From: Diplolepis rosae
Taxonomy: Eukaryota; Arthropoda; Insecta; Hymenoptera; Diplolepididae
Direction of reading: 5' to 3'
DNA: 64,000 bases
NCBI GenBank assembly: GCA_030998225.1
Contig: JAPYXD010000738.1
Coordinates: 1,364,001 to 1,428,000 of the forward strand
Shown in pieces: positions 33,123 through 43,860 of this stretch (the stretch's first letter is position 1; every line of letters begins with the position of its first letter). The position numbers and the translations under genes are program-made. Below the pieces are notes generated by a model. The model saw nothing but the letters and a program-made list of their open reading frames with translations. It had not been told where the DNA came from and made no database searches.

Positions 33123-34593
33123 GTTGTTTCTCTCTCGACGGCCATCGAGCTCTCTCATCTTTATCACAAGTGTGACGAATGACTCGATGAGCGTCCAGAA
33201 CCGCTCAGACTGAAGCATGAGAGGGACCATCGTTTCAGAAGTAAGCTCGGCACTCACTGCCCAGTGTTCGCAGAACGTGGACGTAAACGCCCCCGCCCCC
33301 ACTGACCCGTGTGGATCCTTACGCAACCAAACGCGGCGTGTCAGTGTGTCCCCACTTGCAAGCTTCGATTTCATGCTGGTGGCTGATGAGCTAAGATCGA
33401 GAATTATGTTTCTCTCGACTTCGAGTGAAAGAGTCGCGAAGCAGACGACAAATTCAAAATGATAAAATATATAGTTTAAGATATTAGCTTTCTTTTTTGG
33501 ATATTTTGATAAAAATTAACCTAAACTGAATATCTAAAAGATTTTTTTGAATTTAAGGCTGATTTAAGCACTTGAGAAATAAGTTTTCAGTAAAATTTAT
33601 GGTTCAATACGTGTTGAAAGTCTAAAAACAAAATATCGATTTATATATTTTTTAGTATTGTAAATAAATTATTGAAATTGAAAAATTATATGGACGATAA
33701 TTCATATCAAGATAAGATAAATCATGAGATTAAAATTTAAAAAATAAAAGGTTCGAATAAAATACTTTGGAAAGTTTTTTTGAATATAAATATGCACTTT
33801 TTTTTTATAATATATAGCATCTTTTCACATGACTACTTGAATATACAAGTGTGAAAAAGAATTCTATTATTAAAAACAATTTAAATTATATCTAATTTTG
33901 CACACGAAATTACACATTGAGATTTCTTTCTTATGAAGTAAAATTGACAAACTTTATAATAATAAAGTACTAAAAAAATTTCGTTGAATACTTCACAAGT
34001 TTCATATGGCAACTTCAATATATAAGCGTGAATAAAAGGTTTGATTCCAAAAAAAAATTAATAAATGTATTTTATTATTATATTTGTCAATTTTGCTATA
34101 TACCAAAGAATTCCCAATGTTTAATTTCGTTTGCAAAATAAAATATAATTTATTTCATTTTTAAATAATCAAAAATTTTATTTACATTTATTTGTTGAAA
34201 TTGTCATGTAAAAGATGTCAAATATAATAAAAGTTCTTTTTGAGATATTTTATTCCAAAGGAATTTTCATAAATTTTATTTTATACTAGACGAATTTAAG
34301 GTGTAATTTTCAATACTGAATCAAATATGGTTTTTTATTTTTTCAATAATTAAACCTTCTTTTTACAATTATGTATTGAAAAAAAGGCTTTTTAAAACTT
34401 TCACGTATTTTAGAAGTTTTTCTTTTCAAAGTGTAAAATATTGATTTATATATTTTTTAGCCTTGTGAATAAGCTATTTAAAATTAAAAATTATTCCCAA
34501 AATACTTTTTTGTTATGAGTTTGAATATTAAAACAATACATGAATTTGTATTTAAATTTACAAAAAAAGTACACAATAAGATTTCTTTGATAG

Positions 34594-35462
34594 TGTCACG
34601 TCCCGTGACTCTACCACCTAGAGTAACAAACAAATTGAGGAACCAATGAAGGGATCAAGGCAAAATTACCGCGTGCGTGATTATATCGACTCAAGATACA
34701 GGAAGATCTAGTAAGAAATAGGAAGATCGTTAAAATCGAAAGGCAGATTAAAATGGAATTGATATATTTGGCTGTGACGTTAATGCCAGGTAATAAATTT
34801 CATCGGCGCGTGAGTCATCGGAGAAGGCAACTCATCCGATCTTAAGCTTCAATAGCAAATATGGAAAGGGTAGCACACCTGGTGTTTTTCCCCCACCATG
34901 ATTGACATACTTTGGGCCTACAAAAGGCGAAGGTTCCAATAGATGTCAGTTCAGTCAGTTAGTCAACGTTCGCTTTCTAAAATGTAACCAACGCAAGTTC
35001 AGTTCAGTGTCGTCACTTCTTACCGCGAGTTCAGTCCAGTCAGTGCAGTTCAGTCCTGTCTCATCAAATTATTCACCGCTAGTCGGACCAGTTATAATTC
35101 GACGCCAAGTTCAACAACTGTAAAAAGTGAAAGGGAATCGACTTCCAAATTCTCTCTAAAACCTGAGATCAGAGAATCGACTATCTTAACCGGCTAGACC
35201 ATAATTTCCGATCTGACTGAAATTATCTCAACATCTATAAGTGACGACTCAAGTATTCATATCCAATCTACTGACTCATTTCATCACCGACCAAATTCCA
35301 ACGCAGGGTAATCACTAAGTATTTTAACTTTTATATATTCATGTCTATCTTTTCCATGGTGCTCACTTAAAATACTTTTGTTAATAAATATATTTATATG
35401 ATCAACCCTTCTCATTTACTGACTATTCCTCATCCCTTAGAGAGGATCCTTCCAATCCTTAC
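34594..35462 (+). repeat. Solo LTR-like sequence (family D)
   Basis: Begins TGTCACGTCCCGTGACTC directly after GATTTCTTTGATAG, and contains internal repeats of CAGTTCAGT/CAGTCAGT type at 34945-35060 and a polyadenylation-type AATAAATATATT near 35385. The last ~120 bp (GTGCTCACTTAAAATAC, then TCAACCCTTCT and CTGACTATTCCTCATCCCTT) recur at 53339-53425, confirming a repeated element. There is no coding region on either side, so it is a solo LTR or a truncated copy. The right edge is approximate and no clean target duplication was found. Confidence 0.55.
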
Positions 35463-36375
35463 CAAATTCTTTGGTAATAGTAAACGTCAAGAAATAATTG
35501 TACAGACGGATTACATTTCACCTGCTTATCAACTGTTTTGAATCGTTTTGAAATCGTTTTATATATTGATTTCTTAAAATTTTGTTTTTGTTCTTCATCA
35601 AAATGAGAAGAATTAAATAATGGTAATTTTAAAGTATAGTTGTAAACTGTTGTGCAGTTTTTGATGAAAAACCTCTCAACAATTATCATCCTTTGTTACA
35701 TTTTGAAAAACAATAATTAAAAAATTGTTTCTCCTAAAAAATTCTAACCTAAGAAAGTTCCCATCGACATTAACAAAAATAAAATAGATAGAATGGTAAA
35801 TTTAACATTTTTTTCAATGTTGCAATTACTATTTTAATCATGTACGGGTGAAAAAAATTAATCAGTTTCTAATCAAGATATTGGAATAGTTTTTGATACA
35901 ACTTTTCTCCGTTATGTCGAAAAAATATATATTTTTGTAATAACTACACTGGACAAATAGTAAAAAGAATTAACGCAATCAGTAAGTTTTACAAAAATGT
36001 ATTGGTAACATCTATTATAAACTCAATACAATGTGGGAATGCATGAAAATAGTCGCGGCTACAAAACGCACCGACTAATCGGATTTTGTAAGTTTTACTA
36101 AAAATTTTAATCATTGCTACTCAGTTAATATTGATGTAAGAACTAAGGTGCCTAGATGATACAGACTAAAAAACGTACTTCTGACCCTTTTCTACAAAAA
36201 AAATAGGTAACCACGACTAATACTTTCTCTCAGTATATGCAAATGTAAGCATGATTTCTTTTTAAAACAATGAAACCTTTTATTCACAGTCGTAATTCGA
36301 AAATGACATGTGATAAGAAATGTTACGTATTTTAAGAACTTTAAAAAATATTTTATTTTAATTCGATGTTGCTTT
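35463..36375. other. AT-rich interior of the inverted-repeat structure
   Basis: No supportable ORF. It lies between the LTR and the right arm. Confidence 0.4.
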
Positions 36376-37114
36376 CTATCAAAGAAATCTTATTGTGTAC
36401 TTTTTTTTGTAAATTTAAATACAATTCATGTGAAAAGATGCTATATATTATAAAAAAAAGTGCATATTTATATTCAAAAAAACTTTCCAAAGTATTTTAT
36501 TCGAACCTTTAATTTTTAAATTTTAATCTCGTGATTTATCTTATCTTGATATGAATTATTGTCCATATAATTTTTCAATTTCAATAATTTATTTACAATA
36601 CTAAAAGATATATAAATCGATATTTTGTTTTTAGACTTTCAACACTTATTGAACCATAAATTTTACTGAAAACTTATTTCTCAAGTGCTTAAATCATCCT
36701 TAAATTCAAAAAAAATCTTTTAGATATTCAGTTTAGGTTAATTTTTATCAAAATATCCAAAACAGAAAGCTAATATCTTAAACTATATATTTTATCATTT
36801 TGAATTTGTCGTCTGCTTCGCGCCTCTTTCACACGAAGTCGAGAGAAACATAATTCTCGATCTTAGCTCATCAGCCACCAGCATGAAATCGAAGTTTGCA
36901 AGTGTGGACACACTGATACGCCGCGTTTGGTTGTGTGAGGATCCACACGGGTCAGTGGTGGGGGCCGTTTACGTCCACGTTCTGCGAACACTGTCAATGC
37001 CTGACCCAGGGTCTCCCTTGCCACACCCCATTTTGCGCAGACGAAGAGTCTCTGCGGTATCCACCGGGAGATGTTTTAACTTCATTAAGAAAAACTTAGA
37101 AAATTAAATCATGC

Positions 37115-37210
37115 ATCCTTCATTTGCCGGGAGAAATCGAACCTCCGTTCTATGAATGCCTTTCCGTGTTCGTATTGATTAACCCAGGAGTCCTGATAAA
37201 ATCATCATGT
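37115..37210 (-). repeat. tRNA-like SINE head
   Basis: On the - strand ACGGAAAGGCATTC, then CGGAGGTTCGATTTCTCCCG match, in the same order, the middle and T-arm/B-box of the tRNA-like cores at 5036 and 5221 (CCGGAAAGGCAAG; CGGAGGTTCGATTCCTCC). It is a diverged fourth occurrence of that family. Confidence 0.5.
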
Positions 37211-37619
37211 CATTTCGTCCAAAATTATCTCCCACCACGTGTATTAATTTTATTTTAATATCATGATTGTTTTGTAAGGTGAAGGAATTGGTCTTGCATG
37301 TAGAATCCCCAAACTTCAACAATTAGCTAACGAGCTCAGAATATTCAGTTGAATTTAACGTTGTGTTGGCACGCGTAACTAGAGACAAAGCGCGAAGGTG
37401 AATGCCTTATGAAATAAACAGAGAGGTGAATAGGTTTTAACTCAAATGCAAAAAATACGTCAAATAACTATTAATTTCAAAATATTATTTGAATTGAGCT
37501 AGAACAAAATTTACTTGAGAATAAAAATATAACATTAACAAGGAGAAAATGTTTTGCAGTTAATTATACTTAATCTATTCTGTCAAATTGATTTAAAATT
37601 ATTGAAATATAACGTGAAT
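37211..37619. other. Intergenic, nothing recognised
   Basis: AT-rich, without supportable frames or repeats. Confidence 0.4.
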
Positions 37620-38003
37620 ACTAATCGAAACAATGTTGGAGAAGTAGCCAACCGTGCTTAAAAAATTATAATTGTAATCGTGGGGTTGTTTTTAATAGCA
37701 AAGATTATAGGAATAATTCTTTTTTTTTTTGATAATACCCCTGTTATGAAGGGCGCAACTTTGCTCCTACAGGCCATCTTAGCGCAAAATCAGACGCGCG
37801 ATTTTGAAGCTGGAAATTATAATCAGAAACCGAGCGATTGTAGATTCGTCCAGGATGGCGTGTATCGCCGCCAAGAAAATGTAAACACCCGAGATAGGGG
37901 CGCCATAGACATATGTTTTATTGCGTTCGGATTTGAGATAACGAAGGGGTCATTTTCTTATAATTTCAAAACAAACAGTTTGCAAGAAGGTTTAAATAGT
38001 GGG
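37620..38003 (+). pseudogene. LTR retrotransposon gag relic, copy 2
   Basis: The start matches the end of the gag relic at 18.31-18.87 kb: ATCGAAACAATGTTGGAGAAGT aligns with AATCGAAATAACTTTGGAGCA, and the frame reads IVGLFLIAKII here against IVGLVLMAKII there. It then continues 90 codons further (GATLLLQAILAQNQTRDFEA, NYNQKPSDCRF), a region absent from copy 1, ending at TAA about 38006. This is likely the gag C-terminus or the gag-pol junction. The first part is out of frame relative to real gag, so it is a relic. Confidence 0.5.
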
Positions 38004-38127
38004 TAATTGTACTTCAATACTCAAGTCGCAAGTACTTTTTAATTTTTTTCTATTAAAAGAAATGTCAAAGGCGACTCCTTATTGGTAAAAAAACAAAACA
38101 TTTAATCGACAAAAGAATATTCTTTCG

Positions 38128-38250
38128 CTGATGCCGTAGCCCAACAGGAAACTCTACAGGCGCAATAATAATTCACAAAAATTGTTACGTTGGCACCGTA
38201 GCCCAATAGGGAACATTGCCGGCGCAATAACAATACACAAGAATTGCATT
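38128..38250. repeat. Two-copy ~62-bp tandem repeat
   Basis: GCCGTAGCCCAACAGGAAAC and CACCGTAGCCCAATAGGGAA begin two adjacent units, each ending in a GGCGCAATAA...CACAA(A/G)AATTG stretch. Confidence 0.75.
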
Positions 38251-38254
38251 AAAC

Positions 38255-38650
38255 ATTAGAGGACAATTTAAAAGTGGAGATTTCGATTTAACAGACAATG
38301 AGCATCCTGGTGCAGCGAGAAAGTTCAAAGTTTAAAAGCCATGGGAAAAATCCAAAAGTATGGAAAATGGGTACCACACTAACTGAACGATAGACCGACA
38401 ACATGACAACGCACCGTCTCATACTGCTAACGTGGTGAAGAACACATTAAAAGCATTGAATTGGGAAATATTATCGCACCCGCCGTACTCTCCAGACCTC
38501 GCCCCGTCCGACTATCACCTTTTCGCATCGATGGGACACTCACTCGCAGAGCAGCGCTTCGCTAATTTTGAAGAAGTCGAAAAATGGCTCGTCGAATGGT
38601 TTGCCTTGAAAGAGAAAAAGTTTTTTTGGAATGGTATCATTTATTAACAA
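38255..38650 (+). pseudogene. mariner transposase relic with internal deletion
   Basis: Two ends of a mariner-type (DD34D) transposase joined by an internal deletion. The N-terminal side reads SGDFDLTDNEHPGA and, after frame changes, GKWVPH and LNDRP. The C-terminal side (38403-38647) has HDNAPSHTANVVKNTLKALN (the second catalytic Asp region), then PPYSPDLAPSDYHLFASMGH (third Asp, YSPDLAPSDYHLF) and ends WNGIIY. The middle, including the first catalytic Asp, is gone. It lies immediately left of a Tc1-like element, in the same orientation. Confidence 0.8.
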
Positions 38651-38707
38651 ATTATTCACATATTTGCAGTAGTTTTCTAGGTTCAATGTAGCTTTATGAT
38701 TTGAAGA

Positions 38708-40110
38708 CATTTTTAATGCATTTTACTGAAATTTCAATCAAAATTTATAAGAAAACAGCCTATTTTTCAAAATCCTAAAAAGTGTCCAAAACTGCGGCAC
38801 TGCGTTTTCAGTTGTTTTTCGCACAAAAATCGATTCGGCTGTGGTTTAAAAGGTTGGATGTCAATCATTTAAACAAAAAAAGATGATATTATCGTGTCTG
38901 GTGCATTGAAGTGTTATAAAAAGCTATGTCTGTTGATTTGACAGTCGTTGCGTTTATGCATAATTGTGCCCACTTTTTCGTTGAAATAGCCTCAGAATTG
39001 TATTTTTCCAGATTGATAATGGTCAAACGAAAGAAAATATCTGTCGAAAAACGAACCCAAATCATTATTTGGCAATAAATAGGCAAAAACTATCGAGAAA
39101 TAGCCAAAATATTGAAAATATCATTGTGTTCAGGTCATACGCCATAATAAGATATCCGGAAACTGGACAAAATACTAACAGAAAACGATCTGGTCTTCCA
39201 AGAAAGACAAATCAAAGAATCGACAACAAAATATATGCAATAAGTAAGGGCAACCGACAGAAATCTGCATCAGAAATCCGTGCTAAAATCAATGAAGACT
39301 TGGATTCACCAATATCGCTCACGACAGTCAAAGGCTGGCATGAAGAAAAAGGTATGATTGGACGCATTGCTGTCGGAAAGCTACTTCTACGGCCAGTAAA
39401 TAAACAAAAAAGACTAAAGTTCGCTCAAGAACATGTTGACTGGACGATTGATCAGTGGAAATCAGTTTTATGGACAGACGAATCAAAATTCGAACTTTTC
39501 GGTAACCATCGGCGTCAATATGTTCGCAGAAAAGTCAATGAAAGATTCAAACCAGATTATATTGTGCCAACTGTAAAACATGGCAGTGGCTTAGTGATGG
39601 TTTGTGGCTGTTTCAGTCACGCTGGCGTTGGTCAACTTGAAAAAATTGAAGGAATTATGCAAAAAGAGCAATATCACAGTATACTCCAACGCCATGCAAT
39701 ACCATCTGGCATCAATTTAATTGAACCTGGATTCATTTCCCAAAAATATAATGATCTGAAACATACATCAAAACTTTGTACTTCTTATTTGGAACGGAAA
39801 AAAGTCGCAGGTGACCTTAATATAATGGAATGGCCGCCTCAATCCTCCGATTTAAATCCCATCGAGATATTGTGGGAAGAATTTGACAGACGTGTGAGAG
39901 ATATAAAGCCAACAAGCCTTCCTGGTCTCTGGGATTGTTTGAACGAAGCGTGGAATAATATTCCACCTCAAACACTTCAAAAACTCATCGAATGAATGCT
40001 AAAGTCAGTAAAGCAAAAGGTGGCCATTTTCAAGAAAATAGTTTGAAGTAACATATTCACTGTTTCCTTCTAAATTTTGATGAAAATTTTAGTAAAATGC
40101 ATTAAAGATG
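38708..40110 (+). mobile_element. Tc1-like transposon
   Basis: Inverted ends of about 47 bp: 38708-38755 (CATTTTTAATGCATTTTACT...) and the complement of 40064-40110 (CATCTTTAATGCATTTTACT...). Together they enclose one transposase pseudogene. TA is not seen right at either edge, so the ends may be worn or the true edges slightly different. The right edge coincides with the start of the 270-bp inverted repeat at 40111, so one may have inserted beside the other. Confidence 0.75.
39019..39995 (+). pseudogene. Tc1-family transposase, inactivated
   Basis: The N-terminal helix-turn-helix starts at ATG 39019 (MVKRKKISVEKRTQIIIWQ, then a stop, then IGKNYREIAKILKIS), followed by a stop and a frame change before the long frame to 39995. 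The main frame has the second DNA-binding part (KTNQRIDNKI, KINEDLDSPISLTTVKGW), the first catalytic Asp (SVLWTDESKFELFG), and the last block SSDLNPIEILWEEFDRRVR with the catalytic Glu. In the second catalytic block the usual QDNDPKH reads QKYNDLKH, so the Asp is replaced by Tyr. The enzyme would cut and paste the element at TA sites; this copy is dead by three independent lesions. Confidence 0.85.
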
Positions 40111-40381
40111 TGAAACAGGAACAGGAAATTGAATTTACTTAAGGTTCTATCGGCTTAAGGAACATATTTTCATCATGGCACTCATGCTTCGCGCTCGATT
40201 ATCTGTATATATTTCAGTAACTTTTTGAAAAATTACATGATTAAAATAATTTATTTATTTTCTTCCAAATATCTCCAGAAGGAAAAACAATTGTAGACTT
40301 TATTTAAGAAAACGATTTTTCAGAACAACGCTTATTTCGTATCACATATTTTGGTGAAAAAAATCGAATTTTTTTAATATT
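40111..40381. repeat. Inverted repeat pair, left copy
   Basis: 271 bp matching in reverse complement 46877-47144 (shared GTGAAACAGG, TTAAGGTTCTATCGGCTTAAG, AGCATGAGTG/CACTCATGCT, ACAACGCTTATTTCGTAT). It truncates the BEL/Pao integrase: the last codons of that frame run into this repeat. The pair is ~6.5 kb apart and could be the terminal repeats of a larger element or two independent repeat copies. Confidence 0.7.
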
Positions 40382-41748
40382 AAAAATCATTGGAGTGAGC
40401 GACTTTTGCTGCATTCTGGAACATCTTATGCAGTCGTGAACCCTTTTTCTAGCCAAATCGCGCCCTCCTATTGGCAAAAAAGTTTCTTCAATACCTGATA
40501 ATAATTGTTGAGGTTGCGCGTGGAGTAGTTTAACATGTTCATGCTGAAAGAGCAATTTAGTAAAGGTGTGACTCGAATGAATAAGTATCGGGTACTTTTC
40601 GTCTTCTTTGAAGTTTGAATTCGCTAGTCTGCAACCCACTCTTAACATCTCGTTATCGTCTAAAAAAGGAGCCACGGATTTCAATCCCTTCTTTCTAATG
40701 ATTTTTTTCACGTTTTTTAATGCATTTATTTCTGTTTGAAAGCATACTTTTGGACCAGCTTAGCAAGATCAAGCAATAATTCCCGTAGCTTTTTAGTACT
40801 CAGAAGTCCAGTTATTTTATTCTCTTTTAATTTGCAATTTTTTGTGAACCTTTTGCAGTATGCGTTGACTGTAATTAGGGATAAAAACCTTTTGAATATT
40901 TGAATTATTGAATCGTCTATGGGAATATTTTGCTTATTTTCTATTGTAATTTTAAACGTGCTTTTTGAGTCAGCTAATTCGGAAATTTGCGATTTTAAAA
41001 TTGGCCATTCAACCCTATCTTTATACAAAAATTGCGGTCCTGACCACCAAAGCTCTGAACTGGATATTTGATCAGGGTTTATGCCCCGAGATAAGAGATC
41101 CGCTGGGTTTTGTTATGTTGGTACGTGCCGCCAAAGCTCGTCTTTTGTCAATTTTCGAATTTGCGAGACTCGATTTGAAACAAAGACATCTCCCATCCTT
41201 TCTGGTTGTTTTTTGATCCAGTCTAGAACGATGGATGAGTCTGTCCAATAATTACTTCCATGGATAGGTGTGTCGATTGCGAATTCTATTTTATTAAGTA
41301 ATTTTGACAGACAAACAGCTCCGCAGAGTACTAGTTTTGGAATAGTTTGAGTTTTTAGCGGAGACACTTTTGATTTGGAACGTAGTAGTGTAATTGCTTC
41401 GTTACCAAATGTATCCTGTGATCTAATGTAAACGCACCCCCCGTATGCTTCTTGAGAAGCATCTGAGAACCCATGAATCTCAATACTGATAGCATTTGAA
41501 CCAATGACATATCGTGGAAGGGAAAGGTCGTTTAGAGCGGGAAGTTGTTTTTTGTAATTGAACCATTGGTTGTACAAATCGTAGGGTGAAGTCTCGTCCC
41601 ATGCAAGTTTTTGTAACCATAATTTCTGCAACAAGATTTTTACAATTATAATGCAAGAACTTAGTAAACTAAGTGGGTCGAAAATTTGAGATATTTCTGC
41701 GAGAATTTGTATTTTGCAAAATATTCGTTGAATACTTAAGAGTGTCAA
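40382..41748 (-). pseudogene. BEL/Pao pol: RNase H and integrase zinc domain
   Basis: The - strand frame 41748-41113 has the RNase H-type domain of BEL elements (IHGFSDASQEAYGGCVYIR, then YWTDSSIVLDWIKKQPERMG). It continues after a frame change through NPADLLSRGINPD and ELWWSGPQFL into 41028-40726. Frame 40711-40390 has the integrase HHCC domain (HEHVKLLHAQPQQLLSGIEE, HDCIRCSRMQQ). The integrase catalytic core is absent because the 271-bp inverted repeat replaces it from 40381. The order RT, RNase H, integrase is standard for BEL/Pao. Confidence 0.85.
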
Positions 41749-42420
41749 GATTGCTTTGCCAAAACAGTCCCAGCGTTTTGACTTGTTTATCAGAAGAAAG
41801 ATTTACTAAATGTGAAGCTTGTTGCGAACTTACTATATCATTGATTACTTCATGATTATTAGACACGCATTTTCGGAGGTTGAAGCAAGCCGTAGATAAA
41901 ACTTCCTTTAATCGTTTTGCTAGTGCGGCAGTCTCTTCAATACTATCTGATCCTGTAAGCAAATCGTCTACATAAAAATTTTGACGAATAATTATTGCAA
42001 TTTTAGGGTCGGTTTTTTCATATTCAGAAGCAAGTTTATTTAAACATCTAATTACCAAGAAAGAGGCCACTGCTGTGCCATATGTGAATGTTGTTAGTTC
42101 GTAAGTGTCAATGGACTTGTTAACAACAAAACTCCAGAGAATTCTTTGTAGCGCATGCTGTTCAGGTGTGATTTGAATTTGGCGGTACATTTTCTCAATG
42201 TCCCCGCCAATGACGAATTTGTGTTCACGAAATGTAACGATAGTAGAAAATATGTCACTTTGTATGTTAGAGCCTACTATTTGTAAATCATTTAAGGATA
42301 CACCTGACCTACTTTTCGCTGACCCATTGAAAACTACTCTGAGTTTTGTAGACCCGCTTTCTGGACGAACAATACAATGGTGTGGAAAATAATAGGAGAG
42401 AATCGGTTTGATTTTATTGT
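41669..42420 (-). pseudogene. BEL/Pao reverse transcriptase
   Basis: - strand frame beginning upstream of ATG 42190 with PHHCIVRPESGSTKLRVVFN, then GSAKSRSGVSLNDL, then the palm domain with IGGDIEKMYRQIQITPEQ and the catalytic FYVDDLLTGSDSIEE (YVDD box). This is BEL/Pao-type rather than Ty3-type, judged by QRILWSF and the VDDLLTG setting. It copies element RNA into cDNA in the particle. It overlaps the RNase H frame by a frameshift at about 41.70 kb. Confidence 0.85.
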
Positions 42421-42985
42421 CTACTTTTTCATGTGCTTCAGGTCAATGTATTCACAGATCAATTCAGAGTAGTCCTCTCGTAGTTTGGCCTGCTTGCCTA
42501 ATCTCGATTCCAAACTCAGCAAACGACGTTTTGCAATTGTACCTGGCTTGTCAAATCGAGGATCTGCGAGGTTAATGTGCAGAGGAATCTTCATTGCTTT
42601 CGCATTGAAATGAAGTTTTGGCACTTCTGATTGAATTTTTGAGACTACCAAACATGAAACTCGAATTGTGTAAGGACTAGTTCGAGATTGAATTTCGATT
42701 GTACACTTGTGTTTTATAGCCAAAGGGCATTCGCTAATTGACCCTATGTTGACATCAAGCTTAAGTGCTTCGCAAATAGCATAAGTAATCAGATTGCATT
42801 GTGAACCTGAATCTAGTAAAAGACGAGCGAAGTGTTTTTCATTGTTAATATTTTTAACAAAAACTGAAGCTGTAGAGAGAACCCCATCATCAGGATTCGA
42901 GGTAGTTGTGCTAGCAGAGCATATGAGCTTTTATTTCTGCTCAGTAGCAGTAGTTAAATCAGTTTTGGTGCTTATCTCAAAGTGA
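42421..42985 (-). pseudogene. BEL/Pao aspartic protease region
   Basis: - strand. The active-site motif LLLDSGSQCNLITYAICEAL lies near 42790-42835 and the frame continues through SECPLAIKHKCTIEIQSRT to LADPRFDKPGTIAKRRL, all features of the DUF1758-type protease/linker of BEL elements. A frameshift separates the active site from the long downstream frame that starts at 42723. It lies between gag and reverse transcriptase as expected. Confidence 0.8.
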
Positions 42986-42999
42986 AGTAGAGTGTTGTG

Positions 43000-43850
43000 C
43001 CTACCCTTACATTGTTTGCAACCACTTGATTTGCACTCTTTTTGAAAATGCCCAGGTCTCAGGCAATTTAGGCAAATTTTGCAACTTCTAGCCTTTTCAG
43101 CTCTTTCTTGTGTAGTTTAGGATAGGAAAGTAGGGCAATTTTATATATGATGTTCCTCTTTGCAAAGAGCGCAACTGATTTTTTGAGCTAAAAAGATTTC
43201 CTAGTTTGGAAATGGCCTTTGTTTTCTAGACTTGGAATTTCGTTACCCGTCCTTTCCTTTTCTCATGCTCTAGCTGTATTAGTATCTAATTAAGAAGCGA
43301 GTAAATAAATTAGCAGTGAATCCCAATTATCTGTCGATTGAACTAAAGTTGTTAAGGCTCTAATATGCTTGTTTAAATTAACTAACATCTTTCTAATTTG
43401 GACTGAGGATTCATTTGTTATTTGATCAGTATTAAAGATTGTTTTATGTGATTCTGAATTAGAAGTCTTTTATTGTTATAGCGACTGCATAAGGCGTCCC
43501 AGGCCACTCCGTAATTTATAGCCGAAAACTCCAGAGTCGATTACCTGAGCCGTGCTGCCTTTTAGTGCAGCGTTTAAATAATGGAATTTCTTGATCTGAC
43601 TTATTTCCTGGCTACTATGAATTAGCGATTCAAGCGTGTCTCTAAAGCCTAGCCACTCTGACAATGTACCACTAAATTTTGGTAGTTCGATTTGCGGCAA
43701 TTGTAAACCCGAAGCTTTTATTACTAAAGGTTGATTATTAGGAATCAAGCCCAAATGTTGATGGATTTGCTGCCCTGCCTCATTAGCGGCTACTTTTTGA
43801 TGAAATTGCGCGTCTACAGACGGACCATCTTTTGAAATTCCCTGAGACAA
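43000..43850 (-). pseudogene. BEL/Pao gag
   Basis: - strand frame 43850-43476 carries the DUF1759-type capsid region (LPQIELPKFSGTLSEWLGFR, then FHYLNAALKGSTAQVI), a strong BEL/Pao marker. Decayed sequence follows with stops; a zinc knuckle CLNCLRPGHFQKEC is readable at about 43080-43040, followed by CKQCKGRHNTLLH. Gag forms the particle and binds RNA. The start upstream of 43850 is not resolved. Confidence 0.85.
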
Positions 43851-43860
43851 TAATATTATA

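Larger units (their letters stand above)
33262..36993. mobile_element. Large inverted-repeat structure, ~3.7 kb
   Basis: Left arm 33262-33831 and right arm 36427-36993 are reverse complements with few differences. Both contain the GC-rich end (CAGTGTTCGCAGAACGTGGA and its complement) followed by AT-rich sequence up to the CATCTTTTCACATG word. Pairing resumes at 34539-34593 with 36376-36430; the extra ~707 bp in the left arm contains diverged copies of the arm (for example a second ATTTATATATTTTTTAG block at about 34445), so it looks like an internal duplication. An LTR occupies 34594-35462. No transposase is visible. It is probably a non-autonomous DNA transposon or fold-back element. Confidence 0.7.

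Noticed and set aside
32885..33462. Overlapping 81-132-codon frames in the GC-rich stretch
   Set aside because: They run through the C17 tract and the end of the inverted-repeat arm; no protein family fits and the right-arm copy does not preserve the frames.
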